64,000 nt of DNA, from positions 149,275 through 213,274 of the forward strand of contig JAHBXZ010000008.1 in the NCBI GenBank assembly GCA_019636215.1, given 5' to 3'. The DNA is from Planctomycetota bacterium. Lineage in GTDB: Bacteria > Planctomycetota > UBA8742 > UBA2392. This document shows, piece by piece, positions 8,265 to 16,693 of this stretch. Position 1 is the stretch's first letter. Each line of letters starts with the position of its first letter. Position numbers and translations under genes: made by a program. Under the pieces are notes generated by a model that was not told the origin of the DNA, ran no database searches, and worked only from the letters and a program-made list of their open reading frames with translations.

Positions 8265-9425
8265 ATGGATGACGGGGCGGGAACAGCCGTTTTGGAACCA
8301 TCCACGGGCGCACACAAAAGCGTCCGGGTGGTGTCGGCGTCGGCGGCGCAGCCTGAGTCAACACGTCCCGCCCGCTGGCGCTGGGCCTTTCGCGCATTCA
8401 GGTTTGAAGAAGGCGTGATTGCTGCCCTGCTTTTGCTGTTTGTCGTCAGTTACCTGCTGATCAGCGGCCCACCCAGCGCCGAACGCTTGTGGAACGGCTT
8501 TGCCTATAACTTCCACGGCAACGGCACGATGTGGATGTTCACCCTGTGGTGCGCCTTGGGCACCGTGTTTCTGCTGGTCGTGGCCAGCTTGCCCCTGGCC
8601 GGCAAGGGAAGATTACGCCGGTTGATGCATGGCGTGTGGGGAGAGGCCACAACCACGGGCGCGCGGCTGAAGAGTACCACCCTGTGGGGGCTGGGCGGCC
8701 TTCGCGCCTATGTGCCGTTTCTGGCCTGCATGGGCGTCTATGAGATGAACAAGCGGCTGATTCCGGCCATCCGCGGCGAGACACTCTACGACGTCGAGAT
8801 GGCCCGGTTTGACATCTGGCTGCTGGGTGACCTCAGCGCAGCCATGGTGCACAAGTTCATGCACCAGCAGTGGATTACCGACGCCATCGGGTGGTTCGGC
8901 CTGCGCCAGATCGATATCCACGAGGCCTGCTACATCAGCTACGTGTACGCCGCGCCGGCGCTGGCGATGGCACTGTGGTTTCTGGGCCGGCGCGAACACT
9001 TCAACCGCTTTATGGGCGCGTTGGTGATCACCGGCGCGCTGGCATACATCGGCTATGTGCTGGTGCCGGTGGTTGGGCCCAAGTACGTGTTTGAGGGGCG
9101 CTGGCTGGACGCAAGCACGGCGGCGCTGAGCTTTATGGACGACATCAAGCAACGCAACCGCGATTGCTTTCCCAGCCTGCACACGGCCTGGACGACACTG
9201 TTTTTGATCGCGAGCTGGAAGGGCATCCGACCGCTGTTCTGGGTGTACCTGCTGGTGGGCATTGGCGTGTACATCGCGACGTTTTACGGGGGCTATCACT
9301 ACATCCCCGACATTATTGCGGGCCACGCGCTGGCCATCTTCGCCTGGTGGGCCGCCAAGCCATTGCGGCAGTGGTGGGACCGTCGCGCGGGCGCGGTTCG
9401 TGAGAAGCCCGTGGCATCAGGGTAG
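8265..9425 (+). CDS. PAP2-superfamily membrane phosphatase/transferase
   Basis: This 386-residue multi-span membrane protein carries the C-terminal PAP2 (lipid phosphatase-like) motifs CFPSLHTAWT (about residues 302-311) and GGYHYIPDIIAGH (about residues 342-354). These contain the conserved His and the His/Asp pair of the active site. The PSLHT form and the long N-terminal membrane region resemble the inositol-phosphoceramide-synthase-like (Aur1-type) branch, so a lipid head-group transfer is possible; this is inference. The first PAP2 lysine motif is not obvious. The N-terminal 45 residues are cytoplasmic and Ser/Ala-rich. The tail overlaps the convergent VOC gene by 9 bp. Confidence 0.75.
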   Translation: MDDGAGTAVLEPSTGAHKSVRVVSASAAQPESTRPARWRWAFRAFRFEEGVIAALLLLFVVSYLLISGPPSAERLWNGFAYNFHGNGTMWMFTLWCALGTVFLLVVASLPLAGKGRLRRLMHGVWGEATTTGARLKSTTLWGLGGLRAYVPFLACMGVYEMNKRLIPAIRGETLYDVEMARFDIWLLGDLSAAMVHKFMHQQWITDAIGWFGLRQIDIHEACYISYVYAAPALAMALWFLGRREHFNRFMGALVITGALAYIGYVLVPVVGPKYVFEGRWLDASTAALSFMDDIKQRNRDCFPSLHTAWTTLFLIASWKGIRPLFWVYLLVGIGVYIATFYGGYHYIPDIIAGHALAIFAWWAAKPLRQWWDRRAGAVREKPVASG

Positions 9426-9833
9426 CACCGTGCCCTCGGGTGCATCTGCAGCGCTTTCGAAGTCGAGCCGGTAGCCATCTGGATCTGCAAGGCTGGTCAC
9501 CCATAAGCCGTTGCCTACGAACGGCCTTCGTGCCTCGAACCCGCGAGCGGTCACCCCAAAGTAGACCTTCCTCGCGTCTTCACACATCATGCACAGCGTC
9601 ACGCCATCGCCGGGTAGTCCCGAGGCTTTCCAGGCATCAGCTCCGGCCTTGGGCATTGCCTGAATCATCACAGTACAGTCGCCCAGTTGAAGTCGGCACC
9701 AGCGCGTGACTCCGTCAGGCTGCCATCGATCCGTCACGCGAAAGCCCAACCCATCGACGTAGAACGCAAGTGACGCGGCCATATCGGAAACATTCAGCAG
9801 CGGCTCAATCCTGTGCACTGGCGTGTCAGTCAT
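9417..9833 (-). CDS. VOC-family (glyoxalase/dioxygenase-like) protein
   Basis: This 138-residue protein has the vicinal-oxygen-chelate fold pattern: two beta-alpha-beta-beta-beta halves. The first opens with IEPLLNVSDMAASLAFYVDG and the second ends in the typical LADPDGYRLDFES. Such proteins include metal-dependent glyoxalases, dioxygenases and antibiotic-binding proteins; the ligand cannot be told. GGAG lies 7 nt before the ATG. The gene starts 3 bp after the FHA-protein stop on the same strand and may be translated from the same transcript. Confidence 0.8.
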   Translation of the reverse strand: MTDTPVHRIEPLLNVSDMAASLAFYVDGLGFRVTDRWQPDGVTRWCRLQLGDCTVMIQAMPKAGADAWKASGLPGDGVTLCMMCEDARKVYFGVTARGFEARRPFVGNGLWVTSLADPDGYRLDFESAADAPEGTVLP

Positions 9834-9836
9834 GGG

Positions 9837-12476
9837 TTACTCCGGCACTACGCGGCCGTCGCGTTCGCGAAAGCCGCCGGTCGGGATCGGCTTGGCCCAT
9901 TTCGCGGCCAGCAGTTCATCCAGTTCGCGCTGGTGTTCCGGGTCGAGCCAGCGGATCTGCAGCGCCACTTCCCCGGCCTTGTCGGCAAGCCCGCGATCAA
10001 AGCAGAAGTGCAGCAGACCAAGCCAGTCTGCCACAGTCTTGTTGGGAAGGGCCCGCATCAGGCCGAACTGGGTGTCGTCGGGCAACTGCTGCACCGTGGC
10101 GCGCACTTCGAACTCCAGCACCGGGGGTGGCACCACCCTGGTCAGTGGCCGTTTGACCAGCACACGAACCTGCGAGCTCTTTTCAACCGCGGACACCTCG
10201 CACTCGTATCCCCGATAGGTAGCGGCAACAGTGGCCGTTTCGCCCTTGCGGAAGGCATCGGTGACCTTCTGGCGAAGGGCAGAGAGGTTGCGCGCGGCCG
10301 TGGTGCCCCCCAATGGCAGCAGGTCATTGCGAGGAAACGACGGCAGTTTCGGCGGGTCGGGCAGCCGCTTCAGCGGCGGCTCGCGTTCGCCGCGCTCTTG
10401 TTCTATAGCCTTGTGTCGAACGGTGTCTGCTTCAGCCTTGAGCGCAGAGCGGCTGATCATGGGCATGATTGCCCCGGCCACTACATCTTCAAGTGCACTG
10501 GCGGCAACCGCGAACTGGTTCAGTTCCAGGGCGTCGTCCGCTGCCTCAAACTTGGTGGCGAGCAGCCGGTTGTTACCCTCGGTGATCTCCGCGACTCTGT
10601 CATTGTTCCAGTCGTCAATCTTGCGCCGGGTGGCTTCTTCCCTGCGGTACGGGTCGTCCTGCACATGCGTCATGAACGCGCTGCGCAGCGAGTCCGCCTT
10701 CACGAAGCTGCCAGCGTCGATGGCCAGCCGGACATCCAGCGCCGTGTTCTGGTAGCGGCGGGAAAGCGCAGCGTGGATGCGCTGCAGGGTGCCCTTGATG
10801 GCCCGATCCATGTCGGAATCCAGGTCCAGCCCGGCTTCCTTGATGTCCGCTGCCAGCCGTAACAACAGGCGCATCTGTTCTTCGGGCGGCACGTTGCTGT
10901 CGCTCTTGGACGCTTCCCGGATGGCCTTGCGCACTTCCTCGCGCTTCTCTGACACTGCCATCGATCTCTCGACTTCCTGCTTCACGGCGTCCATGTTGTC
11001 GCTTTCGGTAATGGACTCCGAGACCACCGCAATTCCGATGGCCAGGATGAGGACGGCCACCACACCAACCAAAATCGCGGGGCTGCCCTTCTTCGCGCTT
11101 GAGCCCGAAGTGCGGGGCTCGGACGGGTTGCGTTCCGACGGTGCTGTTCGGTGGGGCTGTTGCTCGTCTTCAGCGCGTTCGTGCAGGTGCCAGCGCTCTA
11201 CAGTCAATTGCAGGTGCTTGGGTCCGCCGGCATCGCTGGCAAGAAACGGCAGATTGACGTCTGTGGTGCGGGTAGATTCCAGTTCCACCACGGCCTTGCG
11301 CGCGGCATCAGTGAGGCGTTTGGCCGACTGCGAATCCCGGCGCGGGTCAATGCCGTGCTGGCTGATAAAGGTGCGGGCCAACAACGCTTCAATGCGGCGC
11401 ACAAACACGGCGTTTGCCGCCGGTGCTTCGGGCGACGAAGACCAACTCTGCTCTTCCTGTTTCAGCAGCTGCTCTGCACTGGGCCCCGGGGGTGCGGGTG
11501 GAGGCTCCGGCGGGGGCGGAAGCGCGGCATCCACCCGGAAGTTGCCACCGAACTTTGAAACCTTGACGCACAGGTGCACTGCGCCATTGGGGCCGGTTGT
11601 CAGCCATGGCACACGAACCTCGGCTGAGGGGCCGTTGGCAATGGCGTTGTCCAGGTCACTGGCGGCGTCGGCCAGGCGTTCGCGCGCCAGCCGGTCCAGG
11701 GAGACATCCCGCCCCGCAAGTCGCGAGGCCTGCGCGATCAGGAAGTCGTAGGCCGTGCGCTCGCTGCTGCTGAGGTCGTCCACGGAACCCTGCAGCTCGC
11801 CCTTGATCTCGTCCTCGATGTCAAAGTTCATGGCATCGCCGGACAGCAGCAGCGGGATGTAGACATGCAGGGCCCGGTCGCGGCCCATGTGGCGTATGGC
11901 AAAGTCAGCCAGTGCGCGGTACTCGCGCAGGGCTTCGTGGTCGCCTTCTTCGATGCCATCTTCCCGGCGCGCCGCAAAGAGCAATGCCGCAAAAAGCTGT
12001 TCCGTCACCTGCGCGTTGTCGGGCTCGCCAGCGGCAGATGACACAACATCGGGCAAAGGCGCGGGTTGGGCCTGCGCGGGCGGCGGCCAGGCCGTGTCCG
12101 CAGCCGGCATACCAGGCGGAGCAAAGCTGGTAGAAGACGGTTTCGGGTCTGAGACCGCGAAGCTGGTTGCATCACGCAAGTCGTCGGCCAGCGCGGTTAC
12201 GGTGATGGTGGTGCCGCCAAGCGTCAGCACATCGCCCTGGGCAAGTTCGCCGCTGCTCTTCTTGCTGCCGTTGTGCACGGTGCCGGCATTGCTGAACTGG
12301 TCGCTGAACGTCCACTTGCCGATGAAGAACTCCAGCCTTACATGCGGCCCGGAAACTTCAGGGTCATCATTGATGCAGACTTCGTCGTAGCTGCGGTTGC
12401 CAATGACGATGTTGGCTGCGCCTTGGCGCGAGGTGTACTCGAACTCCCGGGTGGGCGTCTTGATGGTCAGTCGCAT
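9837..12476 (-). CDS. FHA-domain membrane protein
   Basis: This large 879-residue protein opens with a forkhead-associated domain (residues about 1-97: NIVIGNRSYDEVCIND, then VSGPHVRLEF and GTVHNGSKKS), a phosphothreonine-binding module. A Pro/Ala-rich linker and a helical region follow, then a proline-rich segment near residue 310 and one membrane helix (about residues 465-487, AILVGVVAVLILAIGIAVV). A long charged extracytoplasmic helical domain completes the protein. It is probably an envelope-anchored reader of the Hanks-type kinases encoded nearby; this link is inference. A TACACT box lies 6 nt before the ATG and no Shine-Dalgarno is visible. Confidence 0.82.
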   Translation of the reverse strand: MRLTIKTPTREFEYTSRQGAANIVIGNRSYDEVCINDDPEVSGPHVRLEFFIGKWTFSDQFSNAGTVHNGSKKSSGELAQGDVLTLGGTTITVTALADDLRDATSFAVSDPKPSSTSFAPPGMPAADTAWPPPAQAQPAPLPDVVSSAAGEPDNAQVTEQLFAALLFAARREDGIEEGDHEALREYRALADFAIRHMGRDRALHVYIPLLLSGDAMNFDIEDEIKGELQGSVDDLSSSERTAYDFLIAQASRLAGRDVSLDRLARERLADAASDLDNAIANGPSAEVRVPWLTTGPNGAVHLCVKVSKFGGNFRVDAALPPPPEPPPAPPGPSAEQLLKQEEQSWSSSPEAPAANAVFVRRIEALLARTFISQHGIDPRRDSQSAKRLTDAARKAVVELESTRTTDVNLPFLASDAGGPKHLQLTVERWHLHERAEDEQQPHRTAPSERNPSEPRTSGSSAKKGSPAILVGVVAVLILAIGIAVVSESITESDNMDAVKQEVERSMAVSEKREEVRKAIREASKSDSNVPPEEQMRLLLRLAADIKEAGLDLDSDMDRAIKGTLQRIHAALSRRYQNTALDVRLAIDAGSFVKADSLRSAFMTHVQDDPYRREEATRRKIDDWNNDRVAEITEGNNRLLATKFEAADDALELNQFAVAASALEDVVAGAIMPMISRSALKAEADTVRHKAIEQERGEREPPLKRLPDPPKLPSFPRNDLLPLGGTTAARNLSALRQKVTDAFRKGETATVAATYRGYECEVSAVEKSSQVRVLVKRPLTRVVPPPVLEFEVRATVQQLPDDTQFGLMRALPNKTVADWLGLLHFCFDRGLADKAGEVALQIRWLDPEHQRELDELLAAKWAKPIPTGGFRERDGRVVPE

Positions 12477-12482
12477 GGCGGG

Positions 12483-12488
12483 AGTGTA
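12483..12488 (-). promoter_or_regulatory. -10-like box TACACT before the FHA gene
   Basis: On the minus strand TACACT is followed by CCCGCC and then the ATG at 12476, a gap of 6 nt. A transcript starting 7 nt after this box would begin at the start codon. Confidence 0.45.
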
Positions 12489-12502
12489 ACGACAGGCGCC
12501 AA

Positions 12503-12657
12503 GATTTTGGATTTCAGATTTTGGATTTCGGAGTCAAACGCATGACTTGCGCAGGTCACGAAGGGGCAACAGGAGGTTCATGTTGCACTGTCAGGCCGTC
12601 TTCTTGGGAAGCGCGGTCGCGGTGCAATCCGGATTCCAGAATCTGAAATCCAAAATC
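12503..12657. repeat. inverted pair of GATTTYG heptamer repeats
   Basis: The left arm (12503-12529) is a run of 7-bp units of the type GATTTTG/GATTTCA/GATTTTG/GATTTCG. Its reverse complement recurs at 12640-12657: GATTTTGGATTTCAGATT matches 18 of 18 bases. Another partial unit lies near 12672. The intervening 120 bp holds no recognisable gene. It sits in the divergent gap between the FHA gene and a sigma factor gene. Confidence 0.75.
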
Positions 12658-12720
12658 GACCTGACCGGGTAGTCTGAAATCCGCGCCAATCAATTCGCAA
12701 TCACCGCCGGGGGAACCACC

Positions 12721-13473
12721 TTGATCTCGATCAACACTGACCTTCTGGGTCGCCTGAAAAAAGCCGATGCCGCGGCCTGGTATGAAATGTGGGAGGTTTT
12801 TGGCCCCAGCATTGAAAGGCTGATCGGCAGCATTGCCAGCCGATACTTCGGCCAGGAAACGATTAAGGACGTCAGCCAGGAAACCCTGGCCCGGGTTTAC
12901 CAGGAAATCGCCAAGTTCGACCCCAACCGCGGCGTGAAATTCTCCACGTGGCTGTATGCCATCGCCAAGCACGTCGTGTACAGCGAACTCACCAGCCGCA
13001 ACGCCCAGAAACGCGGGGGCGGGCAGAAGCCCATGAGCCTGGACGACACCATCCACGAAGTCAGCAAGGAGGCCCGGCCTGACACCGAGTTCGAACTGGC
13101 CGTGTTCCGCGCCAAGGTGTACCGGGCGCTTAAAGAAGTAGAAAAGGCCGCCGAGTTCAGCGAGTTCGAATGCTATCGCCTGCGCCTGACCCGCGGTCTG
13201 CAGGGCAAGGACATCTCCAACATGCTGGGCATGAGCGAGGCCAGCGTCAGCCGTTACCTCAAGCGTGTGCGCGACCAGATTCGCGACGCCGTGAAGCAGG
13301 CGGTACTGGGTTACAGCTGGACCGACGACGAAAAGTCCGAGTTCACGGTAAGCGGCCTGACGGCTGCCGACGACGACGCGTTTGACCAGGCGCTGAGCGA
13401 CATTTACCTGAAAGACGAGGCCACAAGGCGCGACTACGGCAAGCTGCAGAAGACTGCCCGCAGCGTACGGTGA
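12721..13473 (+). CDS. RNA polymerase sigma factor, sigma-70/ECF-like
   Basis: This 250-residue sigma factor has region 2 at about residues 12-90 (ERLIGSIASRYFGQETIKDV, SQETLARVYQEIAKFDPNRG, then VKFSTWLYAIAKHVVYSEL). Region 4 is near residues 135-195, with a recognition helix in KDISNMLGMSEASVSRYLKR. About 50 residues follow region 4, longer than in a minimal ECF factor. The start is a TTG at 12721 preceded by GGGGGAA at a good Shine-Dalgarno distance. A strong hairpin follows the stop, then a membrane kinase gene, so sigma and kinase may be functionally linked although the hairpin separates them. Confidence 0.87.
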   Translation: MISINTDLLGRLKKADAAAWYEMWEVFGPSIERLIGSIASRYFGQETIKDVSQETLARVYQEIAKFDPNRGVKFSTWLYAIAKHVVYSELTSRNAQKRGGGQKPMSLDDTIHEVSKEARPDTEFELAVFRAKVYRALKEVEKAAEFSEFECYRLRLTRGLQGKDISNMLGMSEASVSRYLKRVRDQIRDAVKQAVLGYSWTDDEKSEFTVSGLTAADDDAFDQALSDIYLKDEATRRDYGKLQKTARSVR

Positions 13474-13480
13474 TGAGCTG

Positions 13481-13525
13481 CCGCGAGAAAGCGAAAGCGC
13501 CATGGGCGCTTTCGCTTTTTCGCGG
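13481..13525 (+). terminator. strong hairpin after sigma factor gene
   Basis: A 21-bp stem with one G-T pair and an ATG loop (13502-13504) begins 7 bp after the sigma factor stop. The right arm contains a TTTTT stretch. It is a probable rho-independent terminator or attenuator ahead of the kinase gene. Confidence 0.8.
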
Positions 13526-13658
13526 CCATCCGAGCGTCGAGGCAACTCTGGCCCGGTTCGATTTGCTATGATTGCCGGGCTGAAATCGGGGAAGTCCTTT
13601 CCCCAACCATGGGTGGCCGATTGCACGGCCTGATTGCGTTGGCCGCCCGGGGGAAGTC

Positions 13659-15926
13659 ATGGCAGATTTCAAAACCGCCGAAGTAATGGACAGCGCCGAG
13701 GCACCGGCGCGCCGCCGCGACCGCAAGCGGCACACAGCGCACGTTACCGGGTTCGCAAAGGGCAAGAAGCCCTCATTGACCGTCGGCAACATCATTCACT
13801 TCATTGTGGCGGCGTTCTTTCTGTGGCCGATCTTTGTTGTGGTCGCGGTGTTTCTGTCGTTGGGCGACGCCGTCAACTTTGTGCGCTTCACGATAGAGGC
13901 GCTGGTCAGCAGCACCTATTGGATGGTGCGCGTGGTTGAGGAATCGCTGCAGAGCCTGACATCGCACCGCAATGACCCGAACCTGCTGCGTGTGAAGGGG
14001 CGCCGCCGCGCCATGGGCGCCAGCGTGGCCAACGACTGGCGCAACGCCGGTCGCGCGCTGATGGGCATGGGCCGCGCCTGGAGCAAAACATTCGGTCTGG
14101 GCGGCTTGTTTGCGTCACTTGAGGAACGCATTGAGCGTGCCAACCGCGACTGGCGCCTTTACGTCGCCGGCGCGGGTTGGTCGGCTGCGGACCAGCCCGC
14201 GGAGTTTCCTGAAAACTACGTGGTGGTGGACGAATTGCCGCCCGGCGGCTCCAGCGCGCGACTGTACGTCGTGCGCAAGAAGTCCGATGAGCAGGGCGGG
14301 CCGCTGCAGGTGCTGAAGTATTTTGACCTGCGCAGCGGGGGCAGCCTGGAATCCGTGGTGCGTGAAAGCCAGGCCGCTGAACTGGCCAAGCGCCTGGGCC
14401 TGATCACCGAAAGCAGCCTTGGCACCAACGCCTTCTGGTATGTGATGCCCTACTACCATGGCGAAACGCTTACCAAGGGCGTGTTGCGAAACATCAAGCC
14501 GGCCCGCGAGAACAGCGCGGCGATGGTGGACCACACCCGCATGAGCCTTGGTTATGTGCACCAGCTTCTGCAGATCATTGCCCAATACCACGAATCAGGC
14601 GTGATCCACAAGGATATCAAGCCCGACAACCTGATCATCGCCGGCGAACGCATCTACCTGGTCGATATCGGGCTGATGACGCCGCTGTCCAGTATGGCGC
14701 AGCTTACCACCCACGGCACGGAGTACTTCCGCGACCCCGAGATGGTCAAACTGGCCCTGGAAGGCCGCGAAGTGCGCGAAGTAGACGCGGCCAAGTTTGA
14801 TGTCTACAGCATCGGCGCTGTGCTGTTCTTTGCCGTCAGTGGGGAGTTCCCGACCAGCGGCGCGTTGTCGCGTCTGCCCAATGAAGTGCCCATGGCAGTG
14901 CAGTGGGTAGTCAACCGGGCGATGACCGGCATGAGCCAGCGTTACGCCAATGCCCGCGCGATGCTGACCGACGTAGACTACCTGTTCTGGGCCGCGACCA
15001 CCGGGCAGTTGGCCAACGTCAAGCCTGCCGACCTGCCCAGCTTCAAGGGCATGCCTGTGCCGCCGCACCTGGCCGCCGGCGCAGCCGTTGGGGCCAACAA
15101 GGAGTTCCGCCAGCGCATGGCGGCTGCACCCGGGGGCTATGGCGACTGGTACAGCGCACCGGCCTATCGCCGCAAGACCGGACTGACGTGGGGCAAGGCC
15201 GCGGCAGTGGCAGTTCTCGGTGTGTGTGTGGCCGCGGCCGGAGTCTCGGGGCTTTGGTTCATGTCTGAGGTATCTCGGCAGCGCAAGGAATCCGCGCGAG
15301 AACGACAGAGCGGGCCCGATAGCCTTGTTCTCTCGCTGCCAGCGGAACACAAGCAACTGGCCCCGTACTATCTGGCCGTGGACGAATTGCTGGCCAAGGC
15401 GCCGGCGCAAAACAGTGTGGTGTTCGCAAGCCCGCTGGCGCGCGTGGACCTGGTACCCGAGGTAGTTCGCCACCTGGGCGATCGACGCACAGAGCTTGAG
15501 CGCGATCTGCAGGGCCGCTGGGCGCGACACGGCCTTGCCAGGGAGGGTCATTTCCCAATTGCGATCCTGCTGGTCTGCATCGAGCCCGACCCGCAAGACC
15601 AGGGGCTGTGCCAGGGCATTGAACGCGAGATTACGCTGGAGGCCGCCCGCGCCCGGGTGTCAAAACTGGAGCACGCGTCGGTCGAAAGTGCGCATGCGCT
15701 GCGCAAAACTCTGGAAAACAACCCTGAGGGCGCGGCACGGCACCGCGAACTTGCAGCGTGGTTTGCCGCCCAGGGAAAGCCGCCGGCGGCCGTGGTGTTC
15801 TGGAGCATTTCCGGGGGCACTGCTTCGCGTGAGCTGGTGCTGAACGCCATCTATCCCGGCCGTGAGGAGGTCGCGCGCCTGCGGTTTGCAGAGGCCCGCG
15901 CGGTGGATGCGCCCCGGCAGGACTGA
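13659..15926 (+). CDS. membrane Ser/Thr protein kinase-like protein with variant motifs
   Basis: This 755-residue protein has a membrane region near residues 43-66, then a Hanks-type kinase domain (about 185-460), a second membrane helix near 511-531, and a C-terminal domain of about 220 residues of unknown type. The kinase keeps a VLKYF lysine, the catalytic loop HKDIKPDN (HRD changed to HKD, about 317) and the metal motif DIG (DFG changed to DIG, about 335). The catalytic Asp residues are therefore present, and it could be active but divergent. GGGGGAAG lies just before the ATG. It probably senses an envelope signal with its C-terminal domain; this is inference. Confidence 0.8.
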   Translation: MADFKTAEVMDSAEAPARRRDRKRHTAHVTGFAKGKKPSLTVGNIIHFIVAAFFLWPIFVVVAVFLSLGDAVNFVRFTIEALVSSTYWMVRVVEESLQSLTSHRNDPNLLRVKGRRRAMGASVANDWRNAGRALMGMGRAWSKTFGLGGLFASLEERIERANRDWRLYVAGAGWSAADQPAEFPENYVVVDELPPGGSSARLYVVRKKSDEQGGPLQVLKYFDLRSGGSLESVVRESQAAELAKRLGLITESSLGTNAFWYVMPYYHGETLTKGVLRNIKPARENSAAMVDHTRMSLGYVHQLLQIIAQYHESGVIHKDIKPDNLIIAGERIYLVDIGLMTPLSSMAQLTTHGTEYFRDPEMVKLALEGREVREVDAAKFDVYSIGAVLFFAVSGEFPTSGALSRLPNEVPMAVQWVVNRAMTGMSQRYANARAMLTDVDYLFWAATTGQLANVKPADLPSFKGMPVPPHLAAGAAVGANKEFRQRMAAAPGGYGDWYSAPAYRRKTGLTWGKAAAVAVLGVCVAAAGVSGLWFMSEVSRQRKESARERQSGPDSLVLSLPAEHKQLAPYYLAVDELLAKAPAQNSVVFASPLARVDLVPEVVRHLGDRRTELERDLQGRWARHGLAREGHFPIAILLVCIEPDPQDQGLCQGIEREITLEAARARVSKLEHASVESAHALRKTLENNPEGAARHRELAAWFAAQGKPPAAVVFWSISGGTASRELVLNAIYPGREEVARLRFAEARAVDAPRQD

Positions 15927-15952
15927 GCAGGCGCAGGCCCCCTGCCGGACCG

Positions 15953-15973
15953 CGCGCCTTACACATAGGCGCG
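15953..15973 (+). terminator. weak hairpin after kinase gene
   Basis: CGCGCC at 15953-15958 pairs with GGCGCG at 15968-15973 across a 9-nt loop, followed by TGTTTTG. It is a possible terminator of the kinase transcript. Confidence 0.4.
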
Positions 15974-16042
15974 TGTTTTGTAGATTCACCACCCTGGACG
16001 AAGGTCTATGCTTGTCCGCGGGGGTGATGCATCGGCCGCGCA

Positions 16043-16690
16043 TTGCGAAACCGTGTTCTCTTGCGCCCCGAGTCCCTCGACCGGATCGAAAAGGCCGTAG
16101 CCGAGGCCGAACGCAACACCAGTTGTGAGTTCGTGGTGGTGCTGGCACCTGCCAGCGCACGTTACGAAGGCAGAGTGTTCACCCTGGCCGCGGCGATTGC
16201 GGTGATCGTGTTTGTGCTTGCGCATTACGCCAATCAGCATCTGCTTTACACCGCATCGGACCCGCCACTGCTGCTGCTTGAGGCGCTGATCGCCGGCGGA
16301 GTCACCGGCGCGCTGTTTGCCCGGGTCGGGATGCTGAAGCGTCTGATTGTGCCGGCCTGGCAGCGCAGCGCGCGGGTAGACATCGCGGCCGCCGCCACCT
16401 TCACGCAAGAAAAGGTCAGCTTGACCGCCGAACGCAACGCGGCCCTGCTGTTTGTAAGTGTGCTGGAGGGCGAAGTGCGCCTGATGCCTGACATCGGTCT
16501 GGCGCGGAAGACGCAGGAGGCAAGGCTGGGCGAGATACTGTCCGGGCTGGCGCATGCACAGTCCGGCGACCCCGTAGGCCTTATAGAGAACGCCCTGCGA
16601 GATCTGGGCAAGTGCTGCGGCGAAGGTTTCCCGCGCGCCGAGAACGACTCAAACGAGCTTCCCGACAAACCGCAGATCCGGCTGCCCTGA
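16043..16690 (+). CDS. TPM-domain membrane protein
   Basis: This 215-residue protein resembles the TPM_phosphatase/YgcG-type family in its membrane-embedded form. It has an N-terminal amphipathic helix (RIEKAVAEAERNTSCEFVVV), two hydrophobic segments (about residues 45-65 and 72-95), and a C-terminal half with the typical FTQEKVSLTAERNAALLFVS and GEVRLMPDIGL. The initiator is probably the TTG at 16043, because an in-frame TGA lies just upstream; GTG at 16055 is the alternative. It is followed 4 bp later by the Tim44-like protein gene. TPM proteins often sit beside secreted or membrane partners, so the two probably work together. Confidence 0.68.
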   Translation: MRNRVLLRPESLDRIEKAVAEAERNTSCEFVVVLAPASARYEGRVFTLAAAIAVIVFVLAHYANQHLLYTASDPPLLLLEALIAGGVTGALFARVGMLKRLIVPAWQRSARVDIAAAATFTQEKVSLTAERNAALLFVSVLEGEVRLMPDIGLARKTQEARLGEILSGLAHAQSGDPVGLIENALRDLGKCCGEGFPRAENDSNELPDKPQIRLP

Positions 16691-16693
16691 CCA

